Assembly: GCA_023436945.1 (NCBI GenBank)
Contig: JAEZHG010000135.1
Location: 1-28,247 of the forward strand
Direction: 5' to 3'
From: Pseudomonadota bacterium
Lineage (GTDB): Bacteria > Pseudomonadota > Alphaproteobacteria > Caulobacterales > Caulobacteraceae
DNA length: 28,247 bases
Shown: piece after piece, positions 8,007 through 15,901 of the stretch
How positions within the stretch are numbered: the first letter of the stretch is position 1
How the letters are laid out: every line of letters starts with the position of its first letter
Notes under the pieces: generated by a model
Told to the model about the DNA's origin: nothing
The model's input: only the letters and a program-made list of their open reading frames with translations
Databases searched by the model: none
Position numbers and translations under genes: made by a program

Positions 8007-9503
8007 ATGCGTCTGTCGCGCTATTTTCTGCCGACCCTCAAGGAAGCCCCCTCGGATGCCCAGATCGTCTCGCACCAGCTGATGCTGCGTGCGGGCATGA
8101 TCAAGCAGGAAGCCGCGGGCATCTATGCCTGGCTGCCGCTGGGCCTGCGCGTTCTGCGCAAGATCGAAAACATTGTCCGTGAAGAGCAGACCAAGGCCGG
8201 TGCTGTCGAGCTGCTGATGCCGACGCTGCAACTGGCTGATCTGTGGCGCGAGTCGGGCCGTTATGACGCCTATGGTCCGGAGATGCTGCGCATCACCGAC
8301 CGTCACGAGCGCGAACTGCTGTACGGACCGACCAACGAGGAAATGGTCACCGACATTTTCCGTGGCTACGTCAAATCCTACAAGTCGCTGCCGCTGAACC
8401 TCTTCCACATCCAGTGGAAGTTCCGCGACGAGCGCCGCCCGCGTTTCGGCGTGATGCGTGGACGCGAGTTCCTGATGAAGGACGCCTATTCGTTCGACAT
8501 CGACGAAGCCTCGGCCCGTATCGCCTATAAGCGTATGTTCGCCGCCTATTTGAACACCTTCTCGCGTCTGGGCCTGAAGGCTGTGCCGATGCGCGCCGAC
8601 ACCGGCCCGATCGGCGGCGACCTGTCGCACGAGTTCATCGTTCTGGCCGACACCGGCGAGAGCGAAGTCTTCTGCGACCGCAAGCTGGTCGAAATGGCCC
8701 CTCCGGGTCACGACCTGTCGGTCGAGCAACTGGAAGCCGTCTTCGACGAGCGCACGGCCCTGTACGCTGCTACCGAAGAAATGCACGACGCAGACCGCTT
8801 CGCTTCGGAAACCTCAGAGGCTGACCGTCTGTCGGCACGCGGTATCGAAGTGGGCCACATCTTCTATTTCGGCACCAAATACTCGGCCCCGATGAAGGCC
8901 AAGGTTGCGGGTCCGGATGGCAAGGACACCGAAGTCCACATGGGCTCGTACGGTGTCGGCGTTTCGCGTCTGCTGGGCGCGATCATCGAAGCCAGCCACG
9001 ACAGCGCAGGCATCATCTGGCCGGATTCGGTAGCTCCGTTCGACGTGGCCGTTATCTCCATGCGCGCTTCGGACGAGGCGGTTTCGGCAGCCTGTGAAGA
9101 GGCCGTCAAACTGCTGGAAGCCGCTGGCAAGGATGTGCTTTACGACGACACCGACGAGCGTCCGGGCGGCAAGTTCGCCACCGCCGACCTGATCGGTATT
9201 CCGTGGCAACTGGTCATCGGTCCGAAGGGCCTGGCCGACGGCGTTGTCGAACTGAAGCGCCGCGCCACCGGTGAGAAACAAACCCTGTCGCTGCAAGCCG
9301 CTGTGGAGCTGCTGACGAAATGCCCGAACAAGCGACCGGATCCGCTCCGTCGCCGGCCCCCGCATCGCGTCCGTCCGGCCCGTTCTCCTCGTGGGAGATC
9401 GGGTTGGCGCTGCGCTACCTCCGTGCCAAGCGCAAGGAGGGCGGGGTGGCCCTTATCGCCATCATCAGCTTCGTCGGCATCATGCTGGCGGTCGCTGTGC
9501 TGA
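8007..9503 (+). CDS. proS: Prolyl-tRNA synthetase, stop lost, extended into lolC
   Basis: ProS charges tRNA-Pro. This is the short bacterial class II form without the inserted editing domain. It starts [15 protein letters not shown] and shows motif 2 ([17 protein letters not shown]), the following LMKDAYSFD, motif 3 ([17 protein letters not shown]) and the anticodon-binding region ([19 protein letters not shown]). Homologues end near residue 438-442, and here Lys438 is at bases 9318-9320. The frame then continues 60 residues to a TGA at 9501-9503, entirely over lolC in another frame; that tail (Arg/Pro/Ser-rich) looks like out-of-frame lolC, not protein domain. A C-to-A difference at 9323 would restore AAATGACC, a typical stop/start overlap. 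The extension may be real or a base error. A 7-bp inverted repeat (7959-7965/7977-7983) lies in the leader. Confidence 0.93.
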   Translation: MRLSRYFLPTLKEAPSDAQIVSHQLMLRAGMIKQEAAGIYAWLPLGLRVLRKIENIVREEQTKAGAVELLMPTLQLADLWRESGRYDAYGPEMLRITDRHERELLYGPTNEEMVTDIFRGYVKSYKSLPLNLFHIQWKFRDERRPRFGVMRGREFLMKDAYSFDIDEASARIAYKRMFAAYLNTFSRLGLKAVPMRADTGPIGGDLSHEFIVLADTGESEVFCDRKLVEMAPPGHDLSVEQLEAVFDERTALYAATEEMHDADRFASETSEADRLSARGIEVGHIFYFGTKYSAPMKAKVAGPDGKDTEVHMGSYGVGVSRLLGAIIEASHDSAGIIWPDSVAPFDVAVISMRASDEAVSAACEEAVKLLEAAGKDVLYDDTDERPGGKFATADLIGIPWQLVIGPKGLADGVVELKRRATGEKQTLSLQAAVELLTKCPNKRPDPLRRRPPHRVRPARSPRGRSGWRCATSVPSARRAGWPLSPSSASSASCWRSLC

Positions 9504-10639
9504 TCTCGGTCATGAGTATCATGTCCGGTTTCCGCGGCACGCTGATGGACCGGATCCTGTCGTTCAACGGCCATATGTATGTGCAGGGCCCCATATTGTG
9601 GGACTCTGACCGCGATGCCGCGATTGCGCGCATCGGCGATGTTCCGGGTGTGGTGTCTGTGGCCCCGCTGACGGAAGATCCGGCAATGTTCCGCGCTATG
9701 GGTCAGGCCACGGGCGGTGTGGTGCGCGGTGTGCGCCCGCAAGACCTGAAAGCCACCCCTTACGTCTATGAAAGCCTGTCCGAAGAAGCCCGCGCCAGCT
9801 TTGGCAAGGGTGAATGGGGCGGCGACAATGTCCTGATCGGCAAGACGCTGGCTGAACAGATGGGCCTGCGTGTAGGCGATCCGATCAGTCTCTATTCCCC
9901 GACCGGTGCAGACAGCGCCTTCGGCAATCTGGGCGGTCTGGAAAAGACCTATATCGTCGGCGGTATCTATACCTCGGGCGCAGCGGACTATGATCGCGCC
10001 TTTATCTTCATGCCACTGGAACAGGCGCAACTGTTCTTTGGCAAGGAAGGCGTGATCGACGTCGTCGAGCTTAAGGTCTCCGAGCCGGACAAGGTCGAGA
10101 GCATGATCGCACCTGTGGCCAAGGCCGCAGGTCAGGGCGCTGTGGTTTCTGATTGGCGTAACCGTCAGGCCGCAATCTGGGGCGCGTTGAAAGTCGAGCG
10201 CGTGGCTATGAGCATCATTCTGGGCATGGTTGTCGCTATCGCCGCCATGAACATCATCAGCGGCATCGTCATGCTGGTGAAGAACAAGACGCGCGACATC
10301 GCCATCCTGCGCACCATCGGTGCCAGCCAGTCGGCCATCCTGCGCATCTTCTTCGTTTCGGGTGCGGCCATCGGCATCGGCGGCACGATTGCGGGTCTGA
10401 CACTGGGGCTGCTGTTCTGCCTGAACATTGGCTCGATCCAGCACTTCCTTGAGGCACTGCTGGGCGTGCAGCTGTTCAATGCCGAGGTCTATATGCTGGA
10501 TTCCGTCCCTGCGGATGTTGATCCGTGGGATGTGACATGGGTTGCCGTTTTCTCCTTCTTCATGAGCTGCCTCGCCAGCCTGCCGCCGTCGTGGAATGCG
10601 TCGCGGATCGATCCGGTGGAGGCACTTCGCTTTGAATAA
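9320..10639 (+). CDS. lolC: Lipoprotein-releasing ABC transporter permease
   Basis: This inner-membrane permease of the Lol system extracts outer-membrane-destined lipoproteins and hands them to the chaperone LolA. The 439-residue product has a Pro/Ala-rich cytoplasmic start, then [23 protein letters not shown] leading into the first helix (quoted by its family core [10 protein letters not shown]). A large periplasmic domain (about residues 75-290) follows, then three C-terminal helices of FtsX type, with [15 protein letters not shown] in the coupling loop. The ATG at 9320 overlaps the expected end of proS; GGAG lies 11 bases before it. lolD follows with an 8-base overlap. Only one permease gene is next to lolD here, so it may act as a homodimer (LolF-like) or pair with a LolE encoded elsewhere. 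Confidence 0.93.
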   Translation: MPEQATGSAPSPAPASRPSGPFSSWEIGLALRYLRAKRKEGGVALIAIISFVGIMLAVAVLISVMSIMSGFRGTLMDRILSFNGHMYVQGPILWDSDRDAAIARIGDVPGVVSVAPLTEDPAMFRAMGQATGGVVRGVRPQDLKATPYVYESLSEEARASFGKGEWGGDNVLIGKTLAEQMGLRVGDPISLYSPTGADSAFGNLGGLEKTYIVGGIYTSGAADYDRAFIFMPLEQAQLFFGKEGVIDVVELKVSEPDKVESMIAPVAKAAGQGAVVSDWRNRQAAIWGALKVERVAMSIILGMVVAIAAMNIISGIVMLVKNKTRDIAILRTIGASQSAILRIFFVSGAAIGIGGTIAGLTLGLLFCLNIGSIQHFLEALLGVQLFNAEVYMLDSVPADVDPWDVTWVAVFSFFMSCLASLPPSWNASRIDPVEALRFE

Positions 10640-11375
10640 GCTCCTGAAACGCAAAACCTCGACCGGCCCTGTGGCCGGCGCGCCGACCCTGTCGCTGCGC
10701 GGTGTCAGCCGCACCTATAAGACCGGTCACGGCAGTCTGACGGTTCTTAACGGCGTCGATCTGGACATTATGCCGAGCGAGGTCGTGGGTCTTATCGGGC
10801 CGTCCGGTTCGGGTAAGTCTTCGCTTCTTCACGCTGCGGGCCTGCTTGAGCACCCGACCAGTGGTCAGGTTCTGATCGACGGCGAGGATGTAGGCGCTCT
10901 GGACGAGCGTTCGCGCACCCATATCCGTCTGGCCCGTATCGGCTTCGTCTATCAGTTCCACCACCTGCTGCCAGAGTTTGACGCGCGCGATAATGTGGCC
11001 CTGCCCATGCGTATCGCTGGCGTGAAGGAAGGCGAGGCGAGGGCGCGTGCGACCGAAATGCTGGCCGCACTTGGTCTGGCAGAGCGTGTGCTGCACCAAC
11101 CGGCCCAACTTTCGGGTGGTGAGCAGCAGCGTGTGGCTATCGCCCGCGCGCTGGCGAACAAGCCGCGCCTGCTGCTGGCGGACGAACCGACCGGCAACCT
11201 TGATCCGACCACCAGCCAGACCGTGTTTGAATCCCTGCGCCGTCTGGCGAAGGAAGAGGGCGTCGCAGCACTGATTGCGACCCACAACATGGAACTGGCA
11301 GGCCACATGGATCGCGTATTCGCCCTGAAGGACGGCCATCTGGTCGAACGAAAGGCTGAGAGCCACGCCTGGTGA
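10632..11375 (+). CDS. lolD: Lipoprotein-releasing ABC transporter ATPase
   Basis: LolD is the ATPase that powers the LolCDE lipoprotein release complex on the cytoplasmic side. The 247-residue product has Walker A GPSGSGKSS, a Q-loop in IGFVYQFHHLLPEFDARDNV, signature LSGGEQQR, Walker B LLLADEPTGNLD and the switch His in ATHNMELA. The TTG at 10632 is preferred because GGTGGAGG (10615-10622) lies at correct spacing and the start overlaps the lolC end by 8 bases. An earlier in-frame start at 10596 would add residues that merely mirror lolC sequence. It is translationally coupled to lolC. The gene ends just before the tandem palindromes at 11384. Confidence 0.94.
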   Translation: MNKLLKRKTSTGPVAGAPTLSLRGVSRTYKTGHGSLTVLNGVDLDIMPSEVVGLIGPSGSGKSSLLHAAGLLEHPTSGQVLIDGEDVGALDERSRTHIRLARIGFVYQFHHLLPEFDARDNVALPMRIAGVKEGEARARATEMLAALGLAERVLHQPAQLSGGEQQRVAIARALANKPRLLLADEPTGNLDPTTSQTVFESLRRLAKEEGVAALIATHNMELAGHMDRVFALKDGHLVERKAESHAW

Positions 11376-11383
11376 TTGTGTGT

Positions 11384-11419
11384 GGTATTTTAATACCAAA
11401 AGTCAGGTATTTTAATACC
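11384..11419. repeat. Two identical 14-bp palindromes, 22-bp spacing
   Basis: GGTATTTTAATACC occurs at 11384-11397 and again at 11406-11419, starts exactly 22 bases apart, about two helical turns. Each copy has arms GGTAT/ATACC around TTTA. The flank AAAAGTCA follows both copies (11398-11405 region and again at about 11424-11432, with a 6-base insertion). The element is far more AT-rich than its surroundings. It lies after lolD and about 150 bases before rplM. It looks like a paired operator for a dimeric DNA-binding protein; it lacks a T-run that would make it a terminator. The binding protein is unknown. Confidence 0.7.
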
Positions 11420-11478
11420 AACACAAAAAGTCATATAAAAATCAGTAACTTAGATAATTTCGAGCAAGTTTGCTGACG

Positions 11479-11506
11479 TTGACGTTTGGCGCGAGGCACA
11501 TTATCA
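11479..11506 (+). promoter_or_regulatory. rplM: Possible rplM promoter
   Basis: TTGACG (11479-11484) and TTATCA (11501-11506), 16 bases apart, form the best -35/-10 candidate ahead of rplM. The -35 is good and the -10 weak. It would place transcription start just ahead of the leader hairpin at 11518. Confidence 0.35.
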
Positions 11507-11517
11507 AGCCCGCCAAT

Positions 11518-11547
11518 GTCCCGCCTCTCGGGGCGTGGACAATTTTT
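11518..11547 (+). terminator. Terminator-like leader hairpin before rplM
   Basis: GTCCCGCC (11518-11525) can pair with GGCG-T-GGAC (11532-11540, one bulged T) around the loop TCTCGG. The stem is followed at once by AATTTTT. This has the form of an intrinsic terminator, but it sits between a likely promoter and the rplM start 20 bases downstream. It could end transcripts coming from lolD or act as an attenuator of the ribosomal protein operon. Which applies cannot be told from sequence. Confidence 0.5.
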
Positions 11548-11566
11548 AGTCTTTAGGACACTCACT

Positions 11567-12043
11567 ATGCTGAAGAGCACTACGGCTGCACAAAAGCCGG
11601 CTGAGGTCGAAAAGAAGTGGATCCACATCGACGCTGAAGGCGTCGTCGTGGGCCGTCTCGCGACCTTCATCGCTAACCGTCTGCGCGGTAAGCACCTGCC
11701 GACCTACACACCGCACGTTGACATGGGCGACTACGTCGTCGTCACCAACGTCGACAAGGTTGTCTTCACCGGCAAAAAGAACACCGACAAGGTTTACTAC
11801 CGTCACACCGGTCACCCGGGCGGTATCAAGCAAACCACCCCGGAGAAGGTCCTCGGCGGCCGTTTCCCGGAGCGCGTGCTTGAGAAGGCCGTTGAGCGTA
11901 TGCTGCCGAAAGAGTCGCCGCTGGCTCGCAAGCAGATGACCCACCTGCGTCTGTTCGCTGGTTCGACCCACGATCACGAAGCTCAACAGCCCGAAACCAT
12001 CGACTTCAAGTCGATGTCGGCCAAGAACACCCGGAGCGCCTGA
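11567..12043 (+). CDS. rplM: 50S ribosomal protein L13
   Basis: L13 is an early-assembling protein of the large ribosomal subunit. The 158-residue product has the family pattern: [40 protein letters not shown] (quoted by its ends ANRLRGK and MGDYVVV), [28 protein letters not shown] and [17 protein letters not shown]. The ATG at 11567 is chosen because AGGA lies 8 bases upstream and the preceding in-frame codons translate the leader hairpin. It is followed by rpsI after 2 bases, the universal L13-S9 operon. The long leader (191 bases after lolD) with palindromes and a hairpin suggests its own control. Confidence 0.97.
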   Translation: MLKSTTAAQKPAEVEKKWIHIDAEGVVVGRLATFIANRLRGKHLPTYTPHVDMGDYVVVTNVDKVVFTGKKNTDKVYYRHTGHPGGIKQTTPEKVLGGRFPERVLEKAVERMLPKESPLARKQMTHLRLFAGSTHDHEAQQPETIDFKSMSAKNTRSA

Positions 12044-12045
12044 TC

Positions 12046-12531
12046 ATGACTGACGCAGCTCAAGAAACCGCCGCTGGCTTCGACGCCCTGAAGGGCCTCG
12101 GCACCGAAGCAGCTCCTGTCGTTGCTGAACCGAAGATCGACGCCCTGGGCCGTTCGTACTCGACCGGCAAGCGTAAGAACGCTATCGCCCGCGTTTGGGT
12201 GAAGCGCGGCACCGGCAAGATCACCGTCAACGGCAAAGAACTGAACGCCTACTTCGCGCGTCCGGTTCTGCAGATGATGGTTGCTCAGCCGCTGAACGTT
12301 GCTGACCGTGCTACCCAGTACGACGTCGTCGCAACCGTCACCGGTTCGGGCCTGTCGGGCCAAGCTGGCGCTATCCGTCACGGCCTGTCGCACGCTCTGA
12401 CCCACTACGAGCCGGAACTGCGCAAGGTTCTGAAGCCGCACGGCTTCCTGACCCGCGACAGCCGCGTCGTTGAACGTAAGAAGTACGGCCGCGCGAAAGC
12501 ACGCCGCAGCTTCCAGTTCTCGAAGCGTTAA
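12046..12531 (+). CDS. rpsI: 30S ribosomal protein S9
   Basis: S9 is a small-subunit protein whose C-terminal tail reaches the P-site tRNA. The 161-residue product has a nonconserved, Ala-rich N-terminal extension of about 35 residues, then [52 protein letters not shown] and the C-terminal [17 protein letters not shown] ending in the Arg residue that contacts tRNA. Such extensions are common in alphaproteobacterial S9. The ATG at 12046 follows rplM by 2 bases, with GGAG 10 bases upstream inside the rplM end. A strong terminator follows 30 bases after the stop. Confidence 0.97.
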   Translation: MTDAAQETAAGFDALKGLGTEAAPVVAEPKIDALGRSYSTGKRKNAIARVWVKRGTGKITVNGKELNAYFARPVLQMMVAQPLNVADRATQYDVVATVTGSGLSGQAGAIRHGLSHALTHYEPELRKVLKPHGFLTRDSRVVERKKYGRAKARRSFQFSKR

Positions 12532-12560
12532 TCGCTTTACCGCGATCGGTATTTGGAAAG

Positions 12561-12596
12561 GGCGTCACGGGGAAACCCGTGGCGCTCTTTTCTTTT
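12561..12596 (+). terminator. Intrinsic terminator after rpsI
   Basis: An 11-bp stem with two G-T wobbles, core CACGGG-GAAA-CCCGTG (12566-12581), has a GAAA tetraloop and is followed by CTTTTCTTTT. It ends the rplM-rpsI operon and separates it from argC. Confidence 0.88.
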
Positions 12597-12610
12597 GCGC
12601 GGATATTCGA

Positions 12611-12664
12611 TTGTCGTGGCGGCCATCGGCCATTATGTGAGCCGCATCGCCGGACTGTTCCGGC
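12611..12664 (+). promoter_or_regulatory. argC: Possible argC promoter and leader hairpin
   Basis: Because a strong terminator precedes argC, a promoter is expected here. The best candidate is TTGTCG (12611-12616), a 17-base spacer and TATGTG (12634-12639), which is weak. Just downstream a perfect hairpin, GCCGGA-CTGT-TCCGGC (12649-12664), ends 17 bases before the argC start. No ArgR-like box was recognised. Confidence 0.3.
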
Positions 12665-12681
12665 ATTGGGATTAGAGTGCG

Positions 12682-13617
12682 TTGACCTATAAAATCTACA
12701 TCGACGGCGAAGCCGGTACGACTGGTCTGGAAATCCGCGAGCGTCTGGAAAAGCGTTCGGACCTTGAGCTGATGCTGCTGGGCGACCGACGTCGTGATGT
12801 AGAAGCACGTCGCGAGGCGCTGAACAGCGCGGATGCTGTGATCCTGTGCCTGCCTGACGATGCGGCGAAGGAAGCTGTGTCGATGATCGAGAATCCGAAG
12901 GTTCGCGTGATCGATGCCTCGACCGCTTATCGCGTCGATCCGAACTGGGTCTATGGCTTTGCGGAAATGGATGCGGGCCAGCGCGACGCCATCGCCAACT
13001 CGACCCGCGTGTCTAACCCCGGCTGCTATCCGACCGGCTTTATCGCCCTGATGCGCCCGCTGGTGGCCGCAGGTCTGGTTCCGGCCGATCATCCGGTGAC
13101 GATTAATGCCGTGTCCGGCTATTCGGGCGGTGGCAAGCAGATGATCGCAGAGTTTGAGGCTGAAGGCGCTTCGACCGCCTTCCGTGGCTATGGCCTGACG
13201 CTCAAGCACAAACATGTGCCGGAGATGACCAAACATACGGGCCTGAGCCGTCCGGTGCTGTTCGCGCCAGCCGTTGGAAACTATCGCCAAGGCATGCTGG
13301 TAGAAGTGCCGCTGCATCTGTCGGCCTTGCCGGAAACGCCGTCGATCGAGCGTATTCATGGCGCTCTGGTCGAAGCCTATGCAGGCCAGCGTTTTGTCGA
13401 GGTCGTCGATCTGGAAACGACCGAAGCCATGACGGGTATCGAGCCGGAAGCTCTGAACGGCACCAACACCGTGCGTCTGCATGTGTTCGGCGACCGTGGC
13501 GGCGATCAGGTGCGTCTGGTGGCCATGCTGGACAACCTCGGTAAGGGCGCCTCCGGTGCTGCGGTTCAGAACCTGAACATCATGCTGGGTCTGGACGAGG
13601 CTACGGGCCTGAACTGA
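12682..13617 (+). CDS. argC: N-acetyl-gamma-glutamyl-phosphate reductase, type 2
   Basis: ArgC reduces N-acetylglutamyl phosphate to the semialdehyde with NADPH, the third step of arginine synthesis. The 311-residue product matches the shorter type 2 family, starting TYKIYIDGEAGTTGLEI with its NADP-binding loop. The catalytic Cys is in SNPGCYPTG, and later segments include SGYSGGGKQMI, HKHVPEMTKH, VEVPLHLSAL and DNLGKGASGAAVQNLN. The TTG at 12682 gives exactly the N-terminus typical of type 2 enzymes; no ATG is available nearby and the ribosome site is poor. An argC after rpsI is common in alphaproteobacteria. It is bounded by terminators on both sides, so it is probably its own unit. Confidence 0.95.
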   Translation: MTYKIYIDGEAGTTGLEIRERLEKRSDLELMLLGDRRRDVEARREALNSADAVILCLPDDAAKEAVSMIENPKVRVIDASTAYRVDPNWVYGFAEMDAGQRDAIANSTRVSNPGCYPTGFIALMRPLVAAGLVPADHPVTINAVSGYSGGGKQMIAEFEAEGASTAFRGYGLTLKHKHVPEMTKHTGLSRPVLFAPAVGNYRQGMLVEVPLHLSALPETPSIERIHGALVEAYAGQRFVEVVDLETTEAMTGIEPEALNGTNTVRLHVFGDRGGDQVRLVAMLDNLGKGASGAAVQNLNIMLGLDEATGLN

Positions 13618-13640
13618 GGTTCAAACCACAAGACATAAAG

Positions 13641-13672
13641 AAAGCCCCCGATCACCGATCGGGGGCTTTTTT
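13641..13672. terminator. Bidirectional terminator, argC/cobS
   Basis: A 13-bp perfect stem (13641-13653 with 13657-13669, core GCCCCCGATC/GATCGGGGGC) with loop ACC is followed by T6 on the plus strand and by CTTTCTTTA on the minus strand. It lies between the convergent argC and cobS ends, 23 bases from each, and can serve both. Confidence 0.92.
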
Positions 13673-13695
13673 GATGCTCGATAGAGAAGTGGGCT

Positions 13696-14697
13696 TTAGC
13701 CCACCTTCACGCGCATGGCGGCTTCCGGCAAGTCTTCGCCAAAGGCGCGCTGATAGAACTCGGCGATGGTCGGGCGTTCCAGCTCGTCGCACTTGTTCAG
13801 GAAGGTCAGTCGGAAGGCCAGACCGACGTCACCGAAAATCTCGACGTTCTGGGCCCAGGTGATGACCGTACGCGGTGACATGACGGTCGAGATGTCACCG
13901 TTCATGAAGGCGTTACGGGTCATGTCTGCCACGCGCACCATGGCTGCGATCTGGCGACGGCCGTTTTCGTCGGCGTACTGCGGCACCTTGGCGGCAACGA
14001 TCTCGGCCTCAACGTCGTGATCCAGATAGTTCAGGGTCGTGACGATGTTCCAGCGGTCAAGCTGGGCTTGGTTGATCTGCTGTGCGCCGTGATAGAGGCC
14101 CGTGGTGTCGCCCAGACCCACAGTGTTGGCCGTGGCGAACAGGCGGAAATAGGGGTTCGGGCGGATGACGCGGTTCTGGTCCAGCAGGGTCAGAGCACCT
14201 TGGGCTTCCAGAACGCGCTGGATCACGAACATCACGTCCGGACGGCCAGCATCGTATTCGTCAAACACCAGAGCGACAGGGCGTTGCAGCGCCCAAGGCA
14301 GGATGCCTTCGCGGAACTCGGTGATCTGCTTGCCGTCTTTCAGGACGATGGCGTCCTTGCCGATCAGGTCGATACGGCTGACATGGCTGTCGAGGTTGAT
14401 ACGAACCAGCGGCCAGTTGAGGCGTGCAGCGACCTGCTCGATGTGCGTCGACTTACCCGTGCCGTGGTAACCCTGAACCATCACGCGGCGGTCAAAGCTG
14501 AAGCCCGCGCAGATGGCAATCGTGGTTTGCGGATCGAACTGATAAGTCGGATCGATTTCCGGAACGTGGCTGTCACGCTCTTCAAAGACCGGCACAACCA
14601 TGTCGGAATCGATGCCGAAGATCTCGCGCACAGTCGCCTTGCGGTGCGGTGCGAGCGTCAGCAGGGTATCAGCGGTGTTTTCGAGCGGAGAGGTCAT
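13696..14697 (-). CDS. cobS: CobS-type AAA+ ATPase (cobaltochelatase subunit)
   Basis: CobS is the AAA+ ATPase that with CobT drives CobN to insert cobalt into hydrogenobyrinate diamide in aerobic B12 synthesis. The 333-residue product is normal in length and strongly CobS-like: start with [20 protein letters not shown], Walker [10 protein letters not shown] (residues 76-84), Walker B ALVFDEYD (142-149), a sensor region with [14 protein letters not shown], and [17 protein letters not shown]. The start has GGGAG upstream, within the loop of a short hairpin (14699-14713). Upstream on the same strand, 62 bases away, is a DnaJ-domain gene. CobT does not follow: the gene ends at a terminator. CobN is not in the window, so a role in B12 synthesis is inferred from family only. 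Confidence 0.93.
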   Translation of the reverse strand: MTSPLENTADTLLTLAPHRKATVREIFGIDSDMVVPVFEERDSHVPEIDPTYQFDPQTTIAICAGFSFDRRVMVQGYHGTGKSTHIEQVAARLNWPLVRINLDSHVSRIDLIGKDAIVLKDGKQITEFREGILPWALQRPVALVFDEYDAGRPDVMFVIQRVLEAQGALTLLDQNRVIRPNPYFRLFATANTVGLGDTTGLYHGAQQINQAQLDRWNIVTTLNYLDHDVEAEIVAAKVPQYADENGRRQIAAMVRVADMTRNAFMNGDISTVMSPRTVITWAQNVEIFGDVGLAFRLTFLNKCDELERPTIAEFYQRAFGEDLPEAAMRVKVG

Positions 14698-14759
14698 TGC
14701 ACTCCCTTAGTGCGGGCGCGTTCACGGCTCAACAGCCATAAACAGTTACGGGCAGACTG

Positions 14760-15431
14760 TTAGGCCGCGTGGCCGGCCTTTTTAAGTGTCTTGTAGGCTT
14801 TGATCACGTTTTGTAGCTTGGCCTCAGTGGCGCGGTCGCCACCGTTGGTGTCCGGGTGGAAGCGCTTCAGCAGCTCGTGATAGCGGGCTTTGACAGCCTC
14901 CTTGGCTGCGCCGGGTTCAAGACCCAGTTCGACCATGGCCTGACGCTCAAGCTTGCCCATGCGTGCCTCGGCTTCAGACATGACCGGACCGGACTGGTCG
15001 TTTACGCGACGCTCGAACAGGCCAAAGCTGTCCTGCCAGCCATAACCTGCAGTTGCCCCGCCCATCTTGGCGTTCATGGCAGCGGTAACGCGCGAGTTGC
15101 GGCTGACCTTCATGTCCCACGTCGGGCGGCCGCCGGTCATGGCCTCGTTTTCCTGCGCAGCGCGAATCTGCGCCTCGGTCATTCCGGCGTAGAAGTTCCA
15201 GCTCTTGTTGTACTGGCCGGCGTGCGCCTGACAGAAGTTATAGAAGTCACTCATGTTCTCGCGCGATTTGGGCGCGCGGGCGGTGGCCGCTTTGGAGCAG
15301 CCTTCCCAGTCGCAAGGCTTCTCGCCGGGCTTGAGGTGCAGGACGTCAGCCTCGGCCGCTTCCTCGTCGGGCTTGGGGGGCTTCACACGGATATCGGTGA
15401 AACGGGGTTTGTATTCGAAAGAAGCGGACAT
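14760..15431 (-). CDS. DnaJ-domain protein with N-terminal Cys/His motif
   Basis: The 223-residue product has a C-terminal J domain (about residues 165-220) with the HPD signature at 192-194 in KRFHPDTNGG, so it should stimulate the ATPase of an Hsp70. The J domain is at the C-terminus rather than the start. The N-terminal half has a possible metal site, Cys40, Cys45, Cys67 and His70 (C-x4-C-x21-C-x2-H), followed by NFYAGMTEAQIRAAQ. The start at 15431 is preferred to one at 15479, which would overlap the divergent bolA. The gene precedes cobS by 62 bases on the same strand; this pairing recurs in alphaproteobacteria, hinting that it acts with CobS-type machinery, but its client is unknown. 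Confidence 0.88.
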   Translation of the reverse strand: MSASFEYKPRFTDIRVKPPKPDEEAAEADVLHLKPGEKPCDWEGCSKAATARAPKSRENMSDFYNFCQAHAGQYNKSWNFYAGMTEAQIRAAQENEAMTGGRPTWDMKVSRNSRVTAAMNAKMGGATAGYGWQDSFGLFERRVNDQSGPVMSEAEARMGKLERQAMVELGLEPGAAKEAVKARYHELLKRFHPDTNGGDRATEAKLQNVIKAYKTLKKAGHAA

Positions 15432-15477
15432 TCCGGTTAGTCTAGGCGTGATTTGTGTTGCTTCAAGGACTTGACCC

Positions 15478-15774
15478 ATGGCTGATGGCCCGGTTGCCCG
15501 AATTATCCGTCAAAAACTGCAAGCCGCGCTATCTCCGCAACGGCTTGAACTGGAAGATGACAGCTGGCGTCATGCCGGACACCACCATGAAGGCGGTATG
15601 GACGCCAAGGCGGGCGGCGAGAGCCACTTCAACCTTGTCGTCGTTTCGGATCATTTTTCGGGTCTTTCGCGTGTGATGCGACAGCGCGAAATCAACAAAC
15701 TGCTTGCCGAAGAGCTTTCAGGACCGATCCACGCCCTGTCGATCAAGGCTTTGACGCCTGAAGAAGATAAATAA
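15478..15774 (+). CDS. bolA: BolA family protein
   Basis: BolA proteins bind monothiol glutaredoxins and help to traffic or sense Fe-S clusters; some affect cell shape and stress response. The 98-residue product has the full fold: an N-terminal helix (ARIIRQKLQAALSPQRLEL), the loop DDSWRHAGHHHEGGMD, the characteristic ESHFNLVVVSDHFSGLSRVMRQR and a final helix ending HALSIKALTPEE. The conserved His in the ESHF-type motif is present. The loop is His-rich (HAGHHH), where family members often have HAGH. The ATG at 15478 is 46 bases from the divergent DnaJ-like start, so their promoters overlap. No strong ribosome site is seen. Confidence 0.93.
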   Translation: MADGPVARIIRQKLQAALSPQRLELEDDSWRHAGHHHEGGMDAKAGGESHFNLVVVSDHFSGLSRVMRQREINKLLAEELSGPIHALSIKALTPEEDK

Positions 15775-15901
15775 AATCAACATCTTTTGTAATGCGGCTC
15801 AGCGATTGCATTTGCATGCGGCAACGATTCACTCTGTCTTAGAACCTTGGCCCTAGGTTTGCCACATTCGGGAAACCGCAGGACGCGAGGGGGCGCCCTT
15901 A

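Noticed and set aside
9140..10714. Long minus-strand open frame (524 codons) opposite lolC
   Set aside because: Antisense shadow of proS/lolC/lolD; it spans three real genes and resembles no family.
11384..11419. Palindromes considered as a lolD terminator or CRISPR-like repeat
   Set aside because: Stems are only 5-6 bp and AT-rich with no T-run, and two copies without variable spacers do not make an array.
14017..14763. Plus-strand open frame opposite cobS
   Set aside because: Mirror of the well-supported CobS coding sequence.
15882..15901. GGGCGCCC palindrome before the hybrid kinase start considered as operator
   Set aside because: It is short, GC-only and overlaps the ribosome site; chance occurrence is likely.
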